Shown here in pieces: positions 34,301 to 47,200 of a DNA stretch of 64,000 nt. The position numbers and the translations under genes were made by a program. This stretch comes from Dysidea avara (lineage: Eukaryota; Porifera; Demospongiae; Dictyoceratida; Dysideidae): assembly GCF_963678975.1 (NCBI RefSeq), contig NC_089272.1:60710574-60774573 (forward strand), in the 5' to 3' direction. The stretch's first letter is position 1. Each line of letters opens with the position of its first letter. Under the pieces are notes generated by a model that was not told the DNA's origin, made no database searches, and saw nothing but the letters and a program-made list of their open reading frames with translations.

Positions 34301-35585
34301 ATACACTTTTCATTAAAACACTTATACCCATCTTGCTACAAAGGGTACACCTATATATATCACCTTTAATGTATGATAAAACTGAACTATCAGCAGCATA
34401 CGTAGCTATGCAGTTAGGTTGCCACATTCATACGCATGCATATTGGTGCATTTATACTGAATACAATCTTGAAGATCTTATGAATTGCTAAATATTAGCT
34501 ACAGCACTTGGTTTGTACACACACAAGACTCTCTGGCTGGTCTTATACAGCTACCACTACTGTATAAAGCAAAGCTTACAAAAGACAGTTATTTCATATG
34601 TACATAGAAAGCTGGCTCACAATAGAACTATTTTGGATAAGTGGCACCTATTCTATGGAATGTTAAGAGTAAGCCTTACAGTTGACTAGCATGCTCTATG
34701 TCATAACCGGTACTATTTCATGTAAACCTATACCCCAGGATATCCATTCACTAAGCCTTTCAAAAAGACATTGTAGACAGCTCAAATGTCACAAGGTTAC
34801 AAAGCTTCTTATTCCTCCTGTGGTTTCCTATCAGACAATATCTGGTGTGAATAAAAAAACTTGACATTTGCATGAGATCTTATTACTGTCTGTCATCTAT
34901 CACACACTCAGGATACAGCTTCAATGGACAATGATTAATATTGTCATTGATGAGTAATTGAATTCAACCATGGAAACAAATATGGTTATGAATTCAGCAA
35001 GCATGATATGAATAGATTTTCCTGCTAATAACATATCTATAACTGATTCTAAAAGACAACCCATCATGGACGATATTGATTTTTATGGAGACTCATGGAA
35101 TAAATTTGTTAAAACAGATTTGGCAAGCAATTCATTCTCTAGGTACACTGAATCAATTATCATGGAATGATATACTTCAATCAGTACACCGCACTACCTG
35201 TTGAGTAAATTTAAAACTTTCTACAAGCTAATTGAAAGCCTTGGGATCAGTAAGCATTGAATAAAGATGAAAACCAGACTTCCACAGTAAAATAGTAGTT
35301 AGGAATAATGCTATTTCAACTGATAATTTCCCAACTCGGATCAATCTCCCCCCTTATGATAGAGAGTTCTTAGTTGGAAAAGAAAAGTAAACTAATCATT
35401 GTACTGTACCGTACATCCATGGCAAAAGATCGTTTGTACATGGATGAATAGTTATGAAAACCAGAGGCTTAGTATTTAAATTTTAATGACCACTTCACTA
35501 AAATGCATAAACATACAAGAAATTGTAATGGTTATGACTTACATGTTATTGTTATTAGAATGATCACAATTGAACTCCTCAACAT
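30367..35585 (-). CDS. GPI-anchored Ig/FN3 cell-surface protein (8 coding exons, 504 aa)
   Basis: Predicted adhesion or recognition protein of the outer cell surface, built like a small contactin/NCAM. Order: signal peptide (1-14), Ig1 (15-109), Ig2 (109-197), Ig3 (197-287), FN3-1 (287-383), FN3-2 (383-478), then a Ser/Thr-rich linker and hydrophobic C-terminus with no charged tail, the pattern of a GPI-attachment signal. Exons: 35,543-35,585; 33,431-33,712; 33,063-33,326; 32,737-33,006; 32,346-32,633; 31,988-32,091; 31,580-31,760; 30,367-30,449. All have GT/AG borders; the lengths total 1,515 bases with frame kept at each junction. All introns are phase 1 except the phase-0 one splitting FN3-2. 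A 5' UTR intron (about 35,596-37,371) is possible. It lies head to head with the transmembrane Ig/FN3 gene, and a decayed partial copy lies downstream. Ligand unknown; no one-to-one relative is claimed. Confidence 0.85.
31262..31353. repeat. (CT)n then (CA)n microsatellite
   Basis: About 80 bases of pure CT followed by a short CA run, in the last intron of the GPI gene. Confidence 0.95.
31436..31560. repeat. (CA)n microsatellite beside a splice donor
   Basis: Interrupted CA repeat of about 125 bases. On the transcribed strand it reads (TG)n and begins about 20 bases after the exon 7 donor (GTAAGT at 31,574-31,579). Long TG tracts at such a place can affect donor use. Confidence 0.9.
31580..31760 (-). 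CDS. GPI gene exon 7: second half of FN3-2
   Basis: Starts in phase 0 with IAYSILGDD and carries the later FN3 strands with GGRYQITIVAMN, the usual Y-x-I/V-x-V-x-A pattern. The donor is GTAAGT. One base is left over and completes a Glu codon with exon 8. Confidence 0.85.
31988..32091 (-). CDS. GPI gene exon 6: first half of FN3-2
   Basis: Encodes PTLSSLIAEKISENAIRITW and on to ITRFT, with the conserved FN3 tryptophan. It ends in phase 0, the only phase-0 junction in the gene; FN3 domains are often split in the middle this way. Confidence 0.85.
32346..32633 (-). CDS. GPI gene exon 5: FN3-1
   Basis: A whole FN3 domain in one phase 1-1 exon: TPGVPQNIQTEEGSKHLYIS, then WAPPEDNGG, and PGTMYSVSVRASNQLGDG near the end. 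The Pro-rich start, the Trp and the Y-x-V-x-V-x-A motif are all typical. Confidence 0.9.
32737..33006 (-). CDS. GPI gene exon 4: Ig3
   Basis: Ig-like domain, phase 1-1. Cysteines in GTYNCTEV and INITCVASNG could form the usual bridge, although the first sits early. It contains possible N-glycosylation sites (NGT, NCT, NIT). Confidence 0.75.
33063..33326 (-). CDS. GPI gene exon 3: Ig2 without disulfide cysteines
   Basis: Ig-like domain, phase 1-1: EEGMDFTLSVDVTANPPP...SQSGNYTLSISN. The two positions that normally hold the bridging cysteines read Val and Leu. Strand pattern and the Gly-x-Tyr signature remain. Confidence 0.8.
33431..33712 (-). CDS. GPI gene exon 2: Ig1
   Basis: Ig-like domain, phase 1-1: VNEGYPFNFSCGPSADPL...DNGTTITCTAGQD. 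The two cysteines (FSC and ITC) are spaced as in an Ig bridge. Confidence 0.85.
33713..35542 (-). other. First coding intron of the GPI gene
   Basis: An 1.8-kb intron with no further exon seen. The part around 34,110-34,370 is duplicated in decayed form at 29,330-29,540. Confidence 0.6.
35543..35585 (-). CDS. GPI gene exon 1: start codon and signal peptide
   Basis: ATG at 35,583-35,585 encodes MLRSSIVIILITIT, a short basic start followed by a hydrophobic core, then a GTAAGT donor leaving one base. This joins the phase-1 acceptor of exon 2 to give Phe. The exon is far too short to appear as a long open frame. The choice rests on position, phase and signal-peptide composition. Confidence 0.7.
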
Positions 35586-38200
35586 TTTGACAAATCTATT
35601 AAGAATATCATAAACAAGTCAACAATATGTTCTAACACATCTATGCATTGTATTTTAAAAAACTCATATAAGTATAATATAGATATCTGGGAAGGCTACG
35701 TATAAAGGTAACAACTTAATTGTGTGGATGCCAGCCACTATTACTGCCTATATGGTTTTACAATGAAGTACATGCAGTATAGTTGTTTAACAATTATATG
35801 ATGTACTCAAATGTCTGTAAAGATTCTCATACAATTATAGCTATAACTAGTGTGAATCATATGATATCTCGCTAATTTCACCAGGGCTATGAATTATTAT
35901 CTATCTGTTCTACTAAAGATAATCATTACTTTAGCTGAAACTGGGATGCACATAAGCCATATCAATGTACAAGAGAAGAACATACTGAAAAGAGAGGCCA
36001 TAATTGTAATAGGATGCAGAAACCACTTAACTTGTGTGTTCTCACATTCTCTTAGAGTGTTCAATGTTAGCTTTTATGAAACTATTTACTTGACCAAGCC
36101 TACATAAACTATTTGTAACCATTCCTCTCATATCTGTGTATAACTACCTGCTACACCCTACAAGTACAGTACTTTAATTACACAGCATTGCATTATGTCA
36201 TAGAACTGTAGCCACCAATATATTCATCACCTAATTGATTTAGGAAATAGAACTTTATGTCATTCATGACCACCTCTGATTATACTTATTATAGCTACTA
36301 CTGTATCCCATCATGCTGAGAGTTGAATATGTTTGTACAATACATAACATAAGATACAGCTTTAAATAGCACGCACAGAACACCTACATGCAACATCAAC
36401 TGAGTACAGATGCTAGCTACCTTCCAATAACGGCTTACTCATGTAGGAGGAATAGTATAGCATTTTACATGGTATTAACATGGTCATATCACTCAGGTAG
36501 TTGCCATGTACAACCGGTATAAGATGTCCTTAACTGAATGCATTTACACCAAATGGTGATACCATATAGAATTGCAACCTACAACAGAGGCCATATAAAG
36601 CTAACCAAACTATTAGTTTAATTTAGCTCATGATGAACAAACCTGTTGATAGATGCCTTATATGCACCAATATAACTATATGAGGCAAGTGGGTAACTTT
36701 CTTATGAACCACACTGTGACTAGCCTTCCTTACTAAAGGAAACATGAACAACATCGACAATGTTTTAGGAAATATAGCTATACTGTTGCTACGTAGCTGG
36801 CTATATACAGTAAAGTCAATTAGAAATGCTCGACAAGCTCAGATGTTCATTGCAACAAATTATACAACAGCATACACCAAGACTACCACCGTATATAGGC
36901 AGTAGCTACCTGAGCTACACAGCTAGTTTATGATGCTTTGGACATAGCTACAGTAGATTATCGATAATCTATGCTTTGGAGCTCTGTTTTCTTGGTGACG
37001 TCTTTGCCATAATAATCAAACCACTGCAGCTATGCATCATCCATGATCATATGCAGTGTAACAATGCTGCCATGGATACAGTTTTACGTACATGCTCTCA
37101 CCCCGCTACAATTTGACCATCTTCCAGACCGCAGTGTCCAGTGCATGGCGCTTTAGGGCGCGAAACAAGAAACTGAGCAGTGTTCGAGTTAACAAGCTAG
37201 TAAACCATGCACGGTGCAGTGATAGAGTGTACTAGTGAACAGCAATCGTTAAAGCGGCTAGCTGTTGCATCTGCTGGATCGCTACACTGAAGAACCGAGC
37301 ATGGCGAACGAGCGTGTCTCTCAGTACAACTAACTCAATAGCTAACCTCATACAATTACTGTAAAACTTACTTTGACTTGGATCGGTTTGCAAGTACAGT
37401 GAGTAACAGCTCCAAATTCACGATGTGCTAAGTAAAGTGTTTGCCGCAATAGAACAGTCTGACGTCATTTATAAACATTAACAAGCGCGTAATATAAAAT
37501 TAATTAGGCAAGGGCGTGACAAATTTTATTAAAGTAGCGGCGCCATATCAAAGCTAAAGATAAATAGAACAGCTTTCACCTCTTGATACAAATGAACACT
37601 CTATAGATGTTTCTTGGTATCTTTTCTCGGTCTATTTGGTTTAGAGTATCGGCTGCTGCCTTACATTAATAAGCGCCTTAATTTTTATTTATTTAAAAAT
37701 AGGTGGGGCAGTTACAATGGTATTTTGAAACTGATAAACACCACCCATTATTGTCCGAGCAGATAGGTGAGTTTTAAGTAAGTGCTACATGTGAACTTGT
37801 TTAAGCGCTTGTGTATTAAATTATATTTAATGTAGCGAACACATTGGAAAGCTATTTTGGTGTGAAACCTTAGTTGTGCGTTGAAGCCATGCACTGTAAA
37901 CTAATCCTTCCCACGTACAAAGCCTTATAGAGGCTTACTAAAGAACACGGGCTGCACATCTATAGCACGTGCTCTTCATTTCTTGCCTCTACAGCACATT
38001 TTAGAAAGTGTAAAATTATAATAATACGTCAGGATGATAGTCTGGAAGACTGAAACTACTGTGTACTACTGCTGCCACTGACTGTACAACCCTTATTCCA
38101 GCTAAATGGCTGTACATTACAGTGCACATGGCAATACATCATTTAACATGTTTATGAAGGTGCTAAGTGTGTATCATGAAATTACGTTCCCCACAGGAAG
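35586..38200. promoter_or_regulatory. Shared 5' region between the two divergent Ig/FN3 genes
   Basis: The two start codons point away from each other across 2.6 kb. The part at about 37,080-37,560 is less AT-rich and is the best place for a bidirectional promoter. Candidate untranslated exons can be seen: a minus-strand donor GTAAGT at 37,366-37,371 with an acceptor ending at 35,596, and a plus-strand donor GTGAGT at 37,767 with an acceptor CCCCACAG ending at 38,196. No TATA box is clear. Transcript starts cannot be fixed from sequence. Confidence 0.45.
37152..37165. promoter_or_regulatory. E2F-like site
   Basis: TTTAGGGCGCGAAA; its complement TTTCGCGCCCTAAA fits the E2F consensus TTTSSCGC. 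It lies in the supposed shared promoter. A single match, so only suggestive. Confidence 0.3.
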
Positions 38201-38264
38201 ATGTCCCGATTCATTTCACATCTTATGTTGTCAGTGCTACTGTTTGGCTATCACTTACTCACTG
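38201..38264 (+). CDS. TM receptor exon 1: signal peptide
   Basis: ATG at 38,201 begins MSRFISHLMLSVLLFGYHLL, a clear signal peptide, then a GTAAGA donor leaving one G. An acceptor-like CCCCACAG ends four bases before the ATG, so a 5' UTR intron is likely. Confidence 0.85.
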
Positions 38265-41200
38265 GTAAGAGACACCATCATGAATATCATTAACCATATC
38301 ACTTGTCTGTTGTTGCTTTCACATTGCCAACTGTGTGGTCATAGATATCAGTAAACATTTGTGTTACCTCACCTCTTGTCATCTATGGATGTGTTGTAGA
38401 TATTAAGTGTTGTGTTGGGCTAAACACCAACCATAATGAGCTTGTTCAGTTATAAATTGGTGTATACAGTTACAAGTGTACGTGATCATTATCAGTATAA
38501 TATTCTGAAGGTGGACAGAGTATTTATTTACATGCTGGATTTGTGTATAGATAGTATGTTAATTTTGATCATGCTACTCTGTAGGTGTTAATGGTCAACA
38601 ATTTAGAGACTCCCCACATAATGCTACAAGCTTGTTATCGGACTCTGTCACCCTGACATGTTCTATGCCAGATGACCCACCAGCTAACATAACATGGTAC
38701 ATTAATGGAACTAGTATCACACCATCAGAACGACTAACAATTACATACAATCGTTCAACTGGTGAAAGTCAACTAGTCATCAAAAACCTTCAGTATTATG
38801 ATAATGGAGCATATCATTGTGTAGCAATATATAATGATAGTGCTAACGTTTCTAGTGATGCTGGCTACATCACTACAACTGGTTAGTACCTGGTATCATA
38901 TTATGTGTCTAGTACAGATAAGTGATAGTTGTGTATGTTGTTAATGTGTTATGTAAATTAGTAGATTGTTGATGCCATGTTGGTGTCAACTAGAATGTGT
39001 AGGTAGTCTGCTGTTATATTGAATATGTAATTGTACAGCTTGTGGCACTCCTACACATGTTGATCATCTAATGTTATAACAATGTGTAGTTTTCTGATTA
39101 ACATACCAAACCATAAGTGAACCTAAGCACTTCTTTATTGCCCAGGATATCACTGACATTGCTGGTTGCTATGTTATGGCGTACTTGTTCTGTTTTTGTT
39201 TTTTTGTGCGTTGTGGTCAGTGGCTATGATAACCTATGTTACGATTTTTGGATAGTACTGTATTTCAAGTAACTTTTATCCACAGCTCCTAGGAATGTGT
39301 TTTCAAGTCTGTACTGAAACCACAGTTGGAATCTAACTTCATTATTGCCATATGTTTCTTATATTTAATGCAATGAATAAAAGTAATTACAAACTAATAG
39401 GAAATTAATACCTTGTTAGTGTGTGTAACTTGTTTGCTCCCTCACTCATAAACAAGAGAACTACTGTAGTCTATAGTAGTAGTACCAGGTATGGCAGAAG
39501 TGTTTGGCGGCAAGTTGTAAGTACATAGCTGAATTGCGTTACGTAGCATTTTCCTCAATTCATCATCCTTTGTGAGACTCAAATTTTAATCATTCTATTG
39601 TTGGACTTTCCTGCCAGCTTTTTTTACTTATAGCCAGTTTGTTACTTTGAATTTGGTGTATGTAAGTGAGTGGGATAAATACTTAACTAGCAAAATTAAT
39701 ATCACCTTGTTGGGTACATTCACAGAGTTCCAAGCATGACAGTTACTTGCTATGTATAGCCTGAGGTTCATCCCCACATGTACATTAATATAATTAATAA
39801 GTAACCGCTGATTAAAAGTACTTGTATGCATCATTGAACAAGCTACATAAAGTTGTTGAACTATAATGTGTACCTGTAGGAGCACCTGTGTTTAGAGTAC
39901 CATTACAACCAGTTACTGTTCCCGTTGGAGAAGTGGCCACTTTTCATTGCGATGTATATAGTAACCCAGCACCAACTGATGTCAGCTGGAGACGTAATAA
40001 TATTGCAATCATTACTGGTGGACGATACACAGTGACTGATACCCAGTTGAGAATACAGAATGTACGGGAAGAAGATGATGGGTCATACACTTGTGAAGTT
40101 ACCAATCTCTATGGTGCAACACATTCATCTGCCAGGCTCATAATAGGTATAGCCCATGAATATGATTATACCACACACATGTTGTACATAATTATTATTA
40201 GGTCAATGATTTCGTTTATTAATTTTATTAGTATATATGCAGTTACCAGGAAGAAACCTTGTAGCTATTAGACAAATAACTGTTTAGATAATTGTGTAAT
40301 CTGATGTATACCACAATTAATGAATTATGATACTTTTATTTCACCACAGTAAATCCAGCTAACTTCATGATCACCACTCAACCATCTGGAGTGATTAGTG
40401 TAATTGAGGGTAATTCCTTTACTATCACTTGTACTGTGGATGGTGGTATTCCCTCTACCTTGAACTGGTACAGGGATGGGATGAGACTGAATGAAAGTAA
40501 TGGAATTGGATTGACTCATACTAGTCACACCAGTGTGGTTCTTACAATACGTCAAGTCAATGAGACAGATCGTGGTATATATACTTGTGTTGCTGGTATC
40601 ACAGCTACTACCTCCATCAATAATACCATTAGTGTAAATGTGTTAAGTAAGTTGAACCTCTTTAGTAATATTACTAGTGTACTGCAGTAGTTATAACTGA
40701 CATTCTGTAGCACTTCCTCGGTTCACAACCCATCCTGGTAACATTACAACTCCAAACGATAAAACTTATACATGTAATGCTACAGGAAATCCTCAGCCCA
40801 GTGAAATCAGCTGGCGCTCACCTGAAGGAATTGTACTCCAAACATCGAGAACTAACATTTTAGTTTTAAATTCTAACAGGATTATTAATGCTTCAGTGGG
40901 ACTCCATTCTTGTGTTGCTCTTAATGGTGTTGGAGAATCTGCTGTTTATTTTTATATCGACCTTACAGGTAGAGTATGTGTGAATGTAATTATGTTGACA
41001 TGTGGCACATAATGCATGATATTATATTGCATGTTTAGTAAGCAGGTAGCAGTGTAAATACACTGACCTGCTCACGTGTGCAATAATGTGTGCTTGCACA
41101 TATTGCATAAAATATCTGTGTTCATATTTTATGTTATACATACAGTATGTACCGTTGAGTTCTTCACGCTTAGATATTAGATGTGTGTAGTAGAGTTTAC

Positions 41201-44200
41201 AATTATCAAGTAGAAGAAAAAAATAATTAAGAAGTTTAAGTTTGATTAGGGATCTTAGTCAAAAGTAAGGAAACAAAGAAGGTCACCTTACCTACAGACA
41301 AACTAGTGGACACTTAACCCTTAATTCAGTCTATCTATATAGCCAACCTGCATGACTGAACTAGGGATCTAGTATAAATCTGCAGGTATAGGTGACCTCC
41401 CTTTACTTTTTATTTCCATCTATGATTCTTACGGTAGTACTGTATATTAGGGATCATGCAGTTTTGGGCTTTCTTGTCCAAACATATCACCCTAAAACCA
41501 GCCTCAAATTTCCTTCATAACAGCTTGGCAGTATTGGTTAGGCATAGCCAAGCCCAAAAATTCCTTCAGAGTGACCCCAAACCCTTCCACAACAAGTTTC
41601 TATGGAATTTTAAAAATTTTCTATTATAACAGAATTTTATTCTGACTAACTAACTGGTGTCTTCAGCCATAATAACTCAACAATGGGTAAGGCTATGGGC
41701 TGTTTGATGTCGCTGCGTCCCGAGATGTGCCTTTTCACCAACCGCAGTATGTACAATGCACGTATAATGGACTTACCTTTGCCCTCCTTTGTGTTCCAGT
41801 TCTTTTCACTGACAACGCAAGGTGTCGATTTGCGATAGCATGATACGGCTTCCCTGTGGCTGTGTCATGCTTTTCACCCACATTTCCATAGCGACTAGAT
41901 TCATAGCAAAGAAGTTTCTTGTACTGTTCTTTGTTTGTAACACTGTGTAACGCCGGAGCATACTGTCATTTATATCAGTGTTCAAATCCTGCACCAGCAT
42001 GTGTGACTGCGTAGTGTTGAGTGTAAGGGAATATTTATCTCACTAACCACAGTTAACCTGGCATGGTTATGCCATCACACTTACCTGTGGTTAGCATGAA
42101 GTTAGTATGATCAATATCCACTACTCTTGACAATACACAATCAAGCAGGCCATCAAACACTGATGCAAACGACAGTAGCTACAAACAAAGCATAATGGCC
42201 ACCTCACTTTTTAGTGCGTAGTTGATTATTGAGGTACACGTTTAGACACAAAATTATTTTATGGAATGCCTGGTGCCATTCTTTCTTTTAATGTGGTACA
42301 TGTGGATTCAGTAGTCATATTGTGTTATTAAAAAGTAAACAAACAAGTAGAAAGGAAAATTTAGAATTTTAAACTGGATTAGGGATCAAAGAAGAAAAAA
42401 GCAGGGAAACAAGGGAACAGCTGAAAATTGTGAAACAAGGGAAATTGCCTATGCCTGAAGATATACTTGTGGACATGTAATCCCTAATTCAGTCATGGTT
42501 ATAGACTGAAGAGTAGGGATTAGATGTCCACTAGTATACCTGCAGGTATAGGCAACCTCCCATTTTCACAACAGCCGTGACTGAATTAGGGATTACATGT
42601 CCACAAGTATATCTGCAGGTATAGGCAATCTCCCTTGTTTCACAACTTTCAATTGTTCTCTTATTTCCCTGCTTTTTCTTCTTTGATCCCTAATTTTTCC
42701 TTCCACCTGTTGAACTTAAATTTCCTTTTACTTGTTTATTTTTATAACATGTTTGTGACTGGTGAACCCACACATACTGCTTCAAAAGCAGGGGCGTAGC
42801 CAGGAAATTTTGGAAGGGGGTTCAAATTTGGAAGTGGAATATCTAGGAAATTCCCAGGGTATTCCCCTACAGCCAGTTTCCACATGAAACGTATGCATAC
42901 ACCAAATCCATCCTTTGCCAGTAACATTAAAATTAGCTGTATGTGCATCTAACAGGCTGAAACCTACACTGCTGTTTATATACGTAGCTCGTGAACACTA
43001 TAACCCTACTGTATTTAATATTAATATAACTAGCTAATCTTCACATGTGGTTAGCATACTGATTCCCAACTTTGATCTTCTAGCACTCTGCCCTTCTCTG
43101 GGATTCACTCCTGAGCTCCTTTTGTTAGCAAAGCATTATACGAGTACAAACTTTAACGTCATTTTTGGCTCTTCTCTTAATATTTCACTAGACTGGCTTG
43201 TACTCCAATACATTCGAGACATTACATGCTCGCCTCACGACACTAAACATAGCACTAAACAGACATTCAATGTAAATATATCATATATACTAATCTGACA
43301 TGTGTATATCACTATTACTGCAGCTGCTGCCCTTCAACTAGTCTCCACCATTTTCACAATCAGATCTCTGCCATTTCCACCAGGTATCATGTGCACAATT
43401 GCTCAAGTGATATCCTATAGAATCGCTTTGTTTCATCGTTAATGATTCACCTTTAGTACGATTTGGGGCCACAAAGTGTGCATATACCTACTGGAGAGTT
43501 CCAACGCTGAAAATTTTTGAATGTGATTATTTATTTCTTATTAAATGTGGGTTCACCCAAACCATCCGAACCACCTGCCTACACCCCTGAAAAGTGAGCA
43601 CCAGACTAAGTATTTTTGTCTAAATGTATTCCACAACTATCAATTAGTGAACAGTGGATTGCTAATTTTACTTTGTTTCCAGCTATACTCAGTGAGTTAC
43701 ATGGTGTTTAAACAAAGAATAGTAGGAGACAGCCCTTCTGCAATCACCATGGAAAATATGGACAATTCACTGGGAAACCATGTGCTCTACCGTGAATCAA
43801 CACCTTACACTGTAACTCACTGAGAAACAGGACAGGGTGGACAAAGGTAAGTCAGCCCATGATGCATGCATTGATTGTACTGTGGTATGCAAAAAGGCAC
43901 CGGTCTGGCTGAAGCAACTTCTATCAGTGAAAAAAATCAAGCTTGTAGCCTTAGTCATCATTGAGTTACACTTTTCTGATGACATTAGTTAGTCAGTCAG
44001 TAAGGCAGTCAGTCAGCAGATATTCCACTGAATATTTTTTTACATTCCCTTCATTCCATAGCAACCTAACTGAAGTATTTTTTGGCCATTCTGGAGACAC
44101 TTTTGTCTTGATTCTACCTAACTAATACTGCCAAAGCACCATAAAGTTGCAAGGCTGATTTTTGGTCATGTGATTTGTGAAAAGGTGCTACTCTCCATGA

Positions 44201-47200
44201 TCCCTAGTATATGACATTGACAATAATTGCAAAATCTACACAGTAAAAAATACATTTGCTTTTATGCACTACCCTATCACAGGTGAAGTACAAAACATCT
44301 TTTTTGCTACACATTTGTGCACTGTTCTGAAGTTGCAAACATGTATGTGCTACTGGAGGAAACGTGTTGAAATACCATTTCTATCATATGTGATCATGAT
44401 GTGCTGTAGTCACAAACTTGACCTATTTTATATATTTCTGCAAACACATATGTTGTAAATTTATGCATGTACTAAGCATACCGTTGGGTATGCAAATCCA
44501 AGTTTTTTCGCAACGCTGCAAGTATACATAGATACATAATTTGGTACTTGACTATTTTACAGGTCAGCCAGTAGTAATGGCATTGTCACCAGTTGACGTT
44601 GGATTTGGTAATGATGTGATCATACCATGTGTTGTGGAGGGTAGCCCTGATCCAACTGTGCAATGGACTTATAATGGCAGTGAGACACTTCCTACCAATG
44701 TTTACACATTCAATAAGGACCTATACATAACTGCTGCTGTGTTTAGCAATGAAGGAATGTACAATTGTATTGCTAGCAATACCCATGGTTTTGACTCCTC
44801 TGGAACTGCTGTTAGAGTTCATGGTATGAAGAAAGACATGCATATGTAGTATCTGCTTTAATTGTTACTAGTAGCACTGCTATGAGGCTGTATGGTACAA
44901 AGACACAAGTAGACAACTACTATCATTTTGAATAGATCATAACCAATGTGCTTGTAGTGGTTTTGTTTTAAGGCACTTATCTTGTAGGTTTAACTACAGC
45001 AACATTAATTGAATTTTGGCCAACTATTGTGTTATTTTCCAACAGAATGTACAGAAATTTTACAGAGCTTGATGCTTTGATCATCTCTTGTGAAACACTT
45101 TATACTATGTACATGTGTACAATGTTGTGTGTTTCATTTAAACCTGTGTGGTTTATTATAATTATTTGAATGTGTCGTTGTACAGCACCTCCAGTGATTG
45201 TTAGAGCCCCTGAGCATACTACTGCTATTACTGGTAGTACAGTTACACTGGATTGTTGCTTCAATAGTACCTTACCAGTCAACGTTACATGGACCACACC
45301 AACAGGATCAGAGAAACTCAAAGTTCTATCTACTCCCACCAGTGGCATTACATATGATGGAAATCTAACTATACCAGATGTTACCAGTGATGATTCTGGT
45401 CCTTATATTTGTACTGGAGTGACTATTGCTGGTAGAGCAATTGCTGCAGCTGAAGTCACCATAGGAAGTGAGTTGTGTAGCACATTGTAATTATTGGAGT
45501 CTAGTAGAGCTATGCAATAATTAAGATAATAAGATTATCAAGATAGGTATCAATGCAATTATCGTTATCGTGGCAGTTTTCATTATCGTGATAATAGTAA
45601 ACTTCTGCATAAAATAGGAAACCAATCTACAATGTATAAACAGCAGTCATTTTATCACTCTTTTTTTGTAACCATTCCCTGGTAATTTTTTGATGCAGGT
45701 TTTCCATTGTGATTAGTACTGGCTTAGAGTAAATTTTTACAAAGACTAAACCATTTGTAATGGTATTTGTGGTTTATACCACTATCGTGATAATCGTGAT
45801 AATGAGTAGCATTATCGAGGTACCAAAAATTTTATTATTGCACAGCCCTAAGTATTTACTGATTTAGATACACACACACATATATATTATATACATATAA
45901 GATATGTTGGTACATTTAGGGGGAAGCAGATATGTAAGTATTATCTAAACCAAAACAGCCAAGCTGTAAAAAAAGAGTGCAGCCCCAAAAAGGCCAAGGT
46001 GAAATAAGATGTGAAATCCAAGGTGGTGGCCAAGAAATGGCTGTGATGGTAGGTTAAAATTTTAATTACGACAATTCAGGTGAACTTGCATTGCCTTCTC
46101 CACTAGGATTCGGCACTAAATTCACCTGAATTGTCGTAATTAAAATTTTTGCCATTAACCTACCATCACAGCCATTTCTTGGCCGCCACCTTGGATTTCA
46201 CATCTTTCTTCACCATGGCCTTTTGGGGGACTGCACTCTTTTTTTACAGCTAGGCTGTTTTGGTTTAGATATCACTTCTTTTTGTATTGCAAGCAACAAA
46301 GCTGGCCATAAACTGGATCTAGTGCTTCCTTTTAACTTGTTTTTTTTTTTTTTTTTTTTCATTACTATAGGAATTGTGGAACAAAGGAAGTAATTGTGTG
46401 CATAGCTTTTGTTTGATTAAATATTTGTATATTTAACATTGAATGATGATTATCACATACTGTAGTTGATAAGGTGACTTCTTACATAACTGAACTGTAG
46501 CTGAAACTCTTGTTGTTTGTAGCTGAATTCTTTTCATTTTGATTTGTTTCTAGCTGAGCTCTCTACAGGATGATTTCTTTGTAGCTGAACTCTTTACAGG
46601 GTGATTTGTTTGGAGCTGAACTCTCTACATGGTGGTTTCTTTGTAGCTGAACTCTCTACAAGGTGACTTGTTCTAGCTGAACTCTCTACAGGGTGGCTGA
46701 GCTCTCTACAGGGTGATTTGTTTGCAACTGAACTCTCTACAAGATGATTTGTTTCTAGCTGATCTCTCTGTAGTGTAACTTGATTGTAGCTGAACTCTCT
46801 AGAGGATGGTTTCTTTGTAGCTGATCTCTCTACAGGGTGACTTGTTTCTATCTACAGGGTGACTTATTTCTAGCTGATCTCTGGATGACTTGTTTCTAGC
46901 TGATATCTCTACACAGTGACTTGTTTCTAGCTGAACTCTCTATAGGGTTATCTGTTTGTAATCGAACTCTCTATAGGATGGTTTCTTTGTAGCTAATCTC
47001 TTTACAGGGTGACTTGTTTCTAGCTGATCTCTCTACAGGGTGAACTTGTTTCTGGCTGAACTTTCTACAGATGATTTGTTTCTAGCTGAACTCTCTACAT
47101 GGGGGTTTCTTTGTAGCTGAACTCTGACTTCTTCTAGCTGATCTCTCTACAGGGTCAATAATTTTTCTAGCTCATCTCTCTACAGGGTGAATTGTTTCTA

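Larger units (their letters stand above)
40969..44562 (+). other. Intron 5 of the TM receptor, filled with repeats
   Basis: 3.6 kb holding several repeat family A pieces (41,205-41,450; 41,640-42,290 reversed; 42,290-42,780 foldback; 43,500-44,060). No Ig exon was seen. Confidence 0.6.
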
